Of a DNA stretch of 20,057 nucleotides, positions 16,136 to 20,057 are shown in pieces. Every line of letters begins with the position of its first letter. Position 1 is the first letter of the stretch. The notes beneath the pieces are model-generated. The model did not search any database and was not told the DNA's origin. It was given only the letters and a program-made list of their open reading frames with translations. The position numbers and the translations under genes are program-made. Source of the DNA: CAZLNO01 sp964561005. GTDB lineage: Bacteria > Pseudomonadota > Alphaproteobacteria > Kiloniellales > Rhodovibrionaceae. The DNA is taken from NCBI GenBank assembly GCA_964561005.1, contig CAZLNO010000077.1, forward strand, positions 1 through 20,057. The letters run 5' to 3'.

Positions 16136-16760
16136 TCATGCGGTCGTCACGGCATCCTCCGGCACGATGCCCTGCGTGACGTAGCGCCACAGCGCGACCA
16201 GCAGCTTGCGGGCCATCGCGACGATTTTGATCCGTCGCAGGCGGCCGCGCGCCGCGCCCACTTGGTCGTGGAACCACCGGCTCATGGCGCTGTCGGGCTG
16301 GTAATGTAGCCAACGCCACGCCAGTTCCGTCATGATCCACCGGGCACGGGGCTTGCCGGCCTTGTCGAGCCCCTGGTCGGTGTTCTTGGCGCCGCTGCTG
16401 TGCGGCTGCGGTGTCAGCCCGACATAACCCGCAAGCTCCTTGCGGTTCCGGATCCAGGACGTGGTTGTCGATCCCGTTGGCCTGCAGCACGCGGTGCAGC
16501 CAGAAGCCGTCCCGGCCGGCCTCGTAGCAGGTTACGACCGTGGGCAGGGTCTCTGCCTCGCTCTTCACGCGCGTGCGCGCCTGCTTGAGCAGCGCCAGCA
16601 GCTTGTCGCTGTCCCCGGCTGGCACCTCGTGCCGGCTGGTCTTATCCGTGTCGGGCGCCTGGATCGCAACCAACCATTTTGTCGAGCTGAGTTCCATCGC
16701 TGCGTAGATCGTGGCAGCTTCGCGGGTGGCGGACGTCAAGGGCGTGGACGCGAACGACAT
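16136..16760 (-). pseudogene. IS110-family transposase with large internal deletion
   Basis: ATG at 16760 has a strong ribosome site (GGAGGG). The N-terminal DEDD-type segment runs to residue 104 (MELSSTKWLVAIQ ... CYEAGRDGFWLHRVLQ ... GIDNHVLDP). At about 16448 the sequence jumps, in a shifted frame, to the conserved C-terminal region: RNRKELAGYVGLTPQP, SSGAKNTDQGLDKAGKPRAR and ELAWRWLHYQPDSAMSRWF, ending at the stop at 16136-16138. The whole central part of the transposase, roughly half of the usual 350-400 residues including the rest of the catalytic core, is missing. The remaining product could not be a working recombinase. Confidence 0.82.
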
Positions 16761-16862
16761 CGGGTCCCTCCGTTATCCTGGACACTGAACCGACACCGCG
16801 GAGCTTAACGCTCCTCGGCCTCCGTCGCCCCATAGGATCTCCGGGAAGCTCGGGGCGGTTCA

Positions 16863-16982
16863 GACCAACTTCTGGACGAAGATGGTGCCGCGATCGTGAT
16901 CCACGCGGGGCCCGATGACTACAGGAGCAATCCGGCTGGAGCGGCCGGCGCCCGAATTGCCTGTGGCGTGATCCGCGACTGA
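16863..16982 (+). pseudogene. sodC: 3' fragment of a Cu/Zn superoxide dismutase gene (sodC)
   Basis: Translation of 16863-16982 in one frame gives DQLLDEDGAAIVIHAGPDDY, then RSNPAGAAGARIACGVIRD and a TGA stop at 16980-16982. IVIHAGPDDYRSNPAG (with the copper-ligand His) and GARIACGVI (with the disulfide Cys) are the C-terminal signature of bacterial periplasmic Cu/Zn SODs. The rest of the gene, including the signal peptide and the earlier metal-binding His residues, is not upstream; the IS110 remnant begins about 100 bases away. It is best read as a gene tail left after insertion and deletion. Confidence 0.75.
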
Positions 16983-17090
16983 CACCCGTTGCCGGGGTAA
17001 TTGAACGGTTACGGATCGCCTTCTTGGAGAAGGCATCCGGCTTGCCGTTCACTGACCTCCGGTATGTCCGGCTTTCGGCGCTTGGGGGGC

Positions 17091-18395
17091 TCACTCGGGT
17101 TGGACGTCCGTCAGGCACCGCGTCAGGGCGGCGTCGAGGTCCCGCAGCGTCGTCGCCCAAGCGTAACGCGCCTCGACAAGTTCGCGCCCCGCTCGAGCGA
17201 AGCGGTCGCGTTCCGCGGGGTCGTCCAGGAGCCGCAGGATCTGTTCGGCCATCTCCGCCGGGTCGTCGCCGACCAGAAGATGGCGATCCGCCACCGCGTC
17301 GACGCCGCGGGCGGCCAGGCGGCTCGCCACCACCGGCACCCCCATCGCCATGGATTCGAGGATCTTGTTCTGGGTCCCGCGCGCAAGCCGCAGCGGCGCC
17401 ACCGTCGCCGCGGCACGCCACACGAAGGGGCGCACGTCGGCGACGCTGCCGGTCACCTGCACTCCCGGCGTCCGGGCGAGGGACCGGATCGCCGCCGTCG
17501 GCTCGGCTCCGACGATGAGGAAGTTGGCCCGCGGTCGCCGCTGGCGGATGCGCGGCCAGACCTCGGCACAGAACGCCGTCACCGCCTGCTCGTTGGGAAA
17601 ATAGTCCATCCGACCAATAAAGCAGATCCGATCGGGGTCGTACGCGTCGTCGATCGGGTGGAATTCGTCCAGGTCCACACCGTTGCGCACGACGGCTTGT
17701 GGCACGTCTCCCGCCAGCGCGCGCAGCGTGTCGGCTTCGTGGTCGGTCGCCGTGATGACCAGATCGAAACGGCCCGCCATTCGGCGTTCGAGATTTTCCA
17801 GCGTCCGCCCTTCCCGCGCGTAGACCAGGCTCCTTGGCGGCGAGGTGACTCGGCTGTAGTCATGCCACTTGCGCGAGTCCACATCGACCATGTCGAGAAT
17901 CTTCGGGATCCCTTGCGCGTCGGCCACATAGGGTGCGACCGCGGAGCAATGCACCACGATCAGGTCAAAAGGCTCCGCGACCAGGAGTGTGCGGATCCGC
18001 CTGCGCAGTGCCGGCACGTCGAAATAGCCTACGGAGGCGGGACGGCCGATGCCGGCTTGCCAGCAGCACTGGGCAAGGGCACGGTTTCGCCCGATCGGAC
18101 CGGTGAGCACCCGATGGCAAAGCCGCGAAAGAGACTTGGCCGCCGCCGCTTCGTCGGGGCCGCGGACGGGTGCCGCAACGGTCACCCTATTGTGCGCGGC
18201 CAGCCATCGAATGGCGTGGTAGGCGCGCACCCTGGCGCCGCCGGCCGGCGGGTAGGGCAGGCGATGGGTAAGGTAAAGGATACGCCGGCCGTGCAAAGCT
18301 GGCGCCACGGCGCCGTTGTCGGCATTCCCGGCACTCGGTGGGCCGAGGTGGCCGGCCTCGCCGGTTGCGTCTCCTGGGAATCGATCCTTGGGCAT
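17091..18395 (-). CDS. XrtA/PEP-CTERM system-associated glycosyltransferase (TIGR03087-like)
   Basis: This 434-residue GT4 protein has the specific pattern of the exosortase A-linked sugar transferase. RRILYLTHRLPYPPAGGARV opens the N-terminal domain, followed by ILDMVDVDSRKWHDYS, RTLENLERRMAGRFDLV, RNGVDLDEF, CFIGRMDYFPNEQAV, VQVTGSVADVRPF and VAPLRLARGTQNKILESMAMG, with the donor-binding Glu in KILESM. It should add a sugar to the XrtA-linked exopolysaccharide at the cytoplasmic membrane. ATG 18395 is preceded by GGAGCC about ten bases upstream, but gives an unusual 35-residue leader before the first strand; an in-frame TTG at 18296 is an alternative. It lies alone on the minus strand, separated from the main cluster by IS debris, which suggests that the locus was split by rearrangement. 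Confidence 0.9.
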   Translation of the reverse strand: MPKDRFPGDATGEAGHLGPPSAGNADNGAVAPALHGRRILYLTHRLPYPPAGGARVRAYHAIRWLAAHNRVTVAAPVRGPDEAAAAKSLSRLCHRVLTGPIGRNRALAQCCWQAGIGRPASVGYFDVPALRRRIRTLLVAEPFDLIVVHCSAVAPYVADAQGIPKILDMVDVDSRKWHDYSRVTSPPRSLVYAREGRTLENLERRMAGRFDLVITATDHEADTLRALAGDVPQAVVRNGVDLDEFHPIDDAYDPDRICFIGRMDYFPNEQAVTAFCAEVWPRIRQRRPRANFLIVGAEPTAAIRSLARTPGVQVTGSVADVRPFVWRAAATVAPLRLARGTQNKILESMAMGVPVVASRLAARGVDAVADRHLLVGDDPAEMAEQILRLLDDPAERDRFARAGRELVEARYAWATTLRDLDAALTRCLTDVQPE

Positions 18396-18439
18396 GAGCC
18401 ACGGGCTCCGTTCAGCGAAGTAGTTTTAACGCGGACGTT

Positions 18440-18458
18440 CCAAATCGTTTTGATTTGG
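18440..18458. promoter_or_regulatory. Perfect palindrome CCAAATC-N5-GATTTGG, candidate operator
   Basis: The seven-base arms are perfectly symmetrical around GTTTT and lie 45 bases upstream of the glycosyltransferase ATG. Size and symmetry fit a dimeric regulator site; the AT content of the arms makes a transcription terminator less likely. No second copy was found in the window. Confidence 0.35.
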
Positions 18459-18663
18459 GTTTCGATGTCATCAAGATATTCCTTCATCGACCCTGGCTCG
18501 ACCGTTGTGTTAGGCGTAGGGTTTCTACGAGAGGCGTTTGCGGCAAGAACTTTTACGGGCTTGTCGGTCTTCGGAGCCGCGGTGACCCTCGCCCGGGCGC
18601 CGCCGGGCGGACTGTCGTCGCCGACCGCGCCGCCACAGCCCGGAAAGAGGAGGGGGCGAACGC

Positions 18664-18735
18664 ATGCGCCAGCGCCGACGCCGAGGCTGCCACCGCGTTG
18701 CGCCGGTTCGTGAAAGTTGGACCGCGGCGCGCTGA
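18664..18735 (+). CDS. Possible 23-residue Arg-rich leader peptide upstream of the PAS gene
   Basis: ATG 18664 follows a perfect AGGAGG (18648-18653) by ten bases and opens a 23-codon frame, MRQRRRRGCHRVAPVRESW followed by four residues, ending at TGA 18733-18735. That is 43 bases before the PAS gene ATG. The strong ribosome site does not serve the PAS frame, which has no ATG near it. It may be a regulatory upstream ORF or leader peptide with an early Arg cluster, or a coincidence in GC-rich DNA. Confidence 0.3.
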   Translation: MRQRRRRGCHRVAPVRESWTAAR

Positions 18736-18778
18736 GGTGCGGCGGACGCGCCTCGGCCTTGGTAAAGACGTCGTCGAC

Positions 18779-19420
18779 ATGAACTCAGGCCCGACAGCGA
18801 AGCAACAAAGGCGATCCGAGCGCCTGAAGCACGAGCGCGACACCTTTGCCGCGCTGGCCTTCTGTTGGGCGGACATCGTGTTCGAGCTCGATGCCGACGA
18901 TCAGGTACGCTTCGCGGCCGGGGCGGTCGAGCCCCTGACCGGCTGGACCAGCGAAGACCTTGTCGGACAGGCGTTGTTCCGTCTGTTTCCGGAAAGCGCG
19001 CGCAAGCGTCTTGCAGACCATCTCGCGGACATTCGCCAGGGCCGCCGCGTGGCGGATCAGGCGTTGGTCCTGTCGGGCGCGAACGACCGCCTCGTACCGG
19101 TTTCCCTGGCCGGCTACAGCCTCACCCAAGGGGCCGGTCCCCTGTACCTGGGCTTGCGCACCCGCGCCGCCGGCGCGCGAGACAGCGGCCGTGGGCAAGC
19201 ATCCGAGCCTCCGGCCCCGTTGTTCTTCGACGGTATCCATCACGTGATGCTGGCCAACGACGTTTTGCGCGTGGAGGTGTTGCGGGCAGGCGGCAACACC
19301 CCCAACCGCGCCGGCACGCTGGCATTCCCGGCATCGCAGGCCGATGCCATTGTCAAGACCTTGATGAATGCGGTGCGGGAGATCCAGCGAAGAGTTCAGA
19401 CGAAAGAAAAAGCCAGTTAG
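18779..19420 (+). CDS. PAS-domain protein with unassigned C-terminal domain
   Basis: This 213-residue soluble protein begins with a basic, Lys/Arg/Glu-rich helix (AKQQRRSERLKHERD). A PAS-like sensory domain follows at about residues 22-137: FCWADIVFELDADDQVRFAA, GWTSEDLVGQALFRLFPESA, and a strand pair including RLVPVSLAGYSL and PLYLGLRTR. After a short linker, a C-terminal segment from about residue 150 reads FFDGIHHVMLANDVLRVEVL, then GTLAFPASQADAIVKTLMNA and a charged helix. It resembles small DUF domains that end in an AFP(x)SQA-type helix but was not identified. No kinase, HTH or GGDEF output domain is present, so it may act through protein contacts. The ATG at 18779 is chosen because PAS similarity begins soon after it; its ribosome site is weak. 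Confidence 0.65.
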   Translation: MNSGPTAKQQRRSERLKHERDTFAALAFCWADIVFELDADDQVRFAAGAVEPLTGWTSEDLVGQALFRLFPESARKRLADHLADIRQGRRVADQALVLSGANDRLVPVSLAGYSLTQGAGPLYLGLRTRAAGARDSGRGQASEPPAPLFFDGIHHVMLANDVLRVEVLRAGGNTPNRAGTLAFPASQADAIVKTLMNAVREIQRRVQTKEKAS

Positions 19421-19431
19421 GCGACGATAAG

Positions 19432-19494
19432 ACGAGGATAATGTGAATATCGGTCATCTCCTCGTGCGGGTCCTGGCGCGGCCCAGCGCCGGAC
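19432..19494. terminator. Possible bidirectional hairpin terminator between convergent genes
   Basis: The 75-base gap between the two stop codons holds ACGAGGA/TCCTCGT (19432-19438 with 19459-19465) and a stronger stem, GTCC-T-GGCGC pairing with GCGCC-GGAC (19470-19494), with one bulged T. Neither is followed by a clear U-tract, so intrinsic termination is only suggested by structure and position. Confidence 0.3.
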
Positions 19495-19495
19495 T

Positions 19496-19858
19496 CTAGC
19501 GGTCGGCGGGCGCCCAGGCCGGGAGCGGCGTCCCGCCGGTGTAGTGGTTCTCCGCCGGGTTCTCCCGGAACAGACAGTACAGCTCCACCGGGTCGACGCC
19601 GAGTTCCGTCTGCAGCGCCGCCGCGATGGCATCGACGAGGGCCTTCTTCCGCTCGGGCTCGCGTCCGGGCCGGAGGTCGATGGTCACCAGGGGCAGGCCG
19701 TCGCCGATCTCGCCGAAGACCTCCCGCACGGCCACGTAGTCGTACTTCGCCTCCTTGGGGGCCAGGGTGTCCAGTACCGCCTGTTTGACGGCCCGGCGCA
19801 GTCGGGCCTTCGCCTCCTCGCCGGTCCCTTCCGGAACCTCGACACGGACCACGGGCAT
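19496..19858 (-). CDS. Tautomerase (4-oxalocrotonate tautomerase/MIF superfamily), fused two-unit type
   Basis: The protein begins MPVVRVEVPEG, giving the catalytic N-terminal Pro1 after Met removal. GGAGG eight bases upstream on the minus strand fixes the start at 19858, although the frame remains open further upstream. At 120 residues it is about twice a 4-OT subunit and contains two beta-alpha-beta units: MPVVRVEVPEGTGEEAKARL to about residue 54, then LPLVTIDLRPGREPERKKAL onward. The second unit has no free Pro because it is internal. The substrate is not predictable; the family includes isomerases and dehalogenases of small 2-keto acids. It has no evident link to the polysaccharide genes. 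Confidence 0.8.
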   Translation of the reverse strand: MPVVRVEVPEGTGEEAKARLRRAVKQAVLDTLAPKEAKYDYVAVREVFGEIGDGLPLVTIDLRPGREPERKKALVDAIAAALQTELGVDPVELYCLFRENPAENHYTGGTPLPAWAPADR

Positions 19859-20010
19859 GACATGCCTCCAGCAATGATGGTGGAACTTCAAACCATGCTA
19901 CGAGGCAGCGGTGTCTGGCAAGCCGGTCGTCTCAGCTCGCCGAGGGCCAGCCGCCATGTCGTGCGGACTGCGCGGAAATGTCGACGGAAAAGGCGAACTC
20001 GAAGAAGCGG

Positions 20011-20057
20011 TGGTGCCGCCGGGGTGATTTGAACACCCGACCCCACCCTTACCAAGG
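20011..20057 (-). tRNA. tRNA-Thr (anticodon GGU), 3' part only
   Basis: On the minus strand the window contains the 3' 47 bases of a tRNA: loop TTGGTAA with anticodon GGT, stem GGGTG, variable GGGTC, T-arm GGGTG-TTCAAAT-CACCC, acceptor CGGCGGC, discriminator A and an encoded CCA (complement at 20011-20013). The 5' 29 or so bases, including the D-arm, lie beyond the window end. Confidence 0.9.

Larger units (their letters stand above)
15221..16790 (-). mobile_element. Composite of degraded IS3-family and IS110-family elements
   Basis: Two transposase remnants lie head to tail on the minus strand: IS110-type (16760 to 16136) then IS3-type (about 16117 to 15260). The IS3 right end is visible at 15221, beginning TGTAGTGCGG and containing TTGGACA, like many IS3 termini. 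A matching left end was not found near 16135 or 16790, so the IS3 5' part, including any orfA, has been lost, perhaps through the IS110 insertion. No target duplication was identified. Confidence 0.75.
18396..18778. promoter_or_regulatory. Divergent control region between the XrtA glycosyltransferase and the PAS gene
   Basis: This 383-base spacer is AT-richer near 18420-18500 than the flanking genes, as expected for promoters. It contains a perfect 7-bp palindrome at 18440-18458, a strong AGGAGG site at 18648-18653, and no long gene that looks real. No convincing -35/-10 pair or sigma-54 (GG-N10-GC) site was found by eye. Confidence 0.35.

Noticed and set aside
16983..17090. Possible additional gene between the sodC fragment and the glycosyltransferase
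   Set aside because: Only about 100 bases with a 5-bp hairpin near 17020; no frame with recognisable motifs or a ribosome site.
18182..18487. Minus-strand frame starting MKEYLDDIETQIKTIWN upstream of the XrtA glycosyltransferase
   Set aside because: The first 25 or so residues look protein-like, but the frame then runs out of phase through the glycosyltransferase gene and shows no family motif; it is most likely chance in the control region.
1..20057. CRISPR array, toxin-antitoxin pair, restriction or phage-defence genes
   Set aside because: No short regularly spaced repeats and no recognisable defence or toxin domains were seen on either strand.

Overview
The window looks like part of a draft chromosome of a high-GC Gram-negative bacterium, most likely a proteobacterium and possibly an alphaproteobacterium. 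The evidence is the high GC of most genes (46 of 60 bases at 4501-4560), the gene families typical of exosortase A (XrtA/PEP-CTERM) exopolysaccharide loci, and a tRNA gene with its CCA encoded. A run of exactly 100 Ns at 4337-4436 marks a scaffold gap. The exact taxon cannot be read from this sequence. All family names below come from recognised motifs and recalled families; no database search was run.

Layout. (1) Bases 1-845 hold the 3' end of a large, repetitive LamG/concanavalin-A-like surface or secreted protein, followed by a strong hairpin. (2) 887-3247 is a visibly AT-richer segment with a sulfotransferase and a GT4 glycosyltransferase, probably acquired separately. (3) 3372-7175 is a tight + strand run: Wzx-type flippase (interrupted by the gap), a second GT4 glycosyltransferase, and UDP-GlcNAc 2-epimerase (wecB). 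(4) 7172-8113, minus strand, is an XrtA-associated alpha/beta hydrolase 1. (5) 8331-15201, plus strand, holds a GNAT acetyltransferase, an asparagine-synthase-like amidotransferase with a degenerate glutaminase end, an XrtA-type acyl-CoA ligase, an XrtA-type PLP decarboxylase, and an exported beta-propeller protein. (6) 15221-16982 is a graveyard: a damaged IS3 element, an IS110 transposase with a large internal deletion, and the last codons of a Cu/Zn superoxide dismutase gene. (7) 17091-18395, minus strand, is a TIGR03087-type XrtA glycosyltransferase. (8) 18779-19420 is a PAS-domain protein, 19496-19858 a fused tautomerase, and 20011-20057 the 3' part of tRNA-Thr(GGU), which runs off the window.

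How it fits together. WecB would supply UDP-ManNAc, the three glycosyltransferases would build an undecaprenyl-linked repeat unit, the flippase would export it, and the sulfotransferase, GNAT, ligase, decarboxylase and amidotransferase would decorate it or make unusual building blocks. The ligase, decarboxylase and hydrolase 1 are the families that normally travel with XrtA. The exosortase itself, hydrolase 2 and the acyl carrier protein of the usual set are not in this window. The least explained parts are the amidotransferase that lacks the N-terminal catalytic Cys, the propeller protein at the end of the modification operon, and the PAS protein with its unassigned C-terminal domain and a possible Arg-rich leader peptide.
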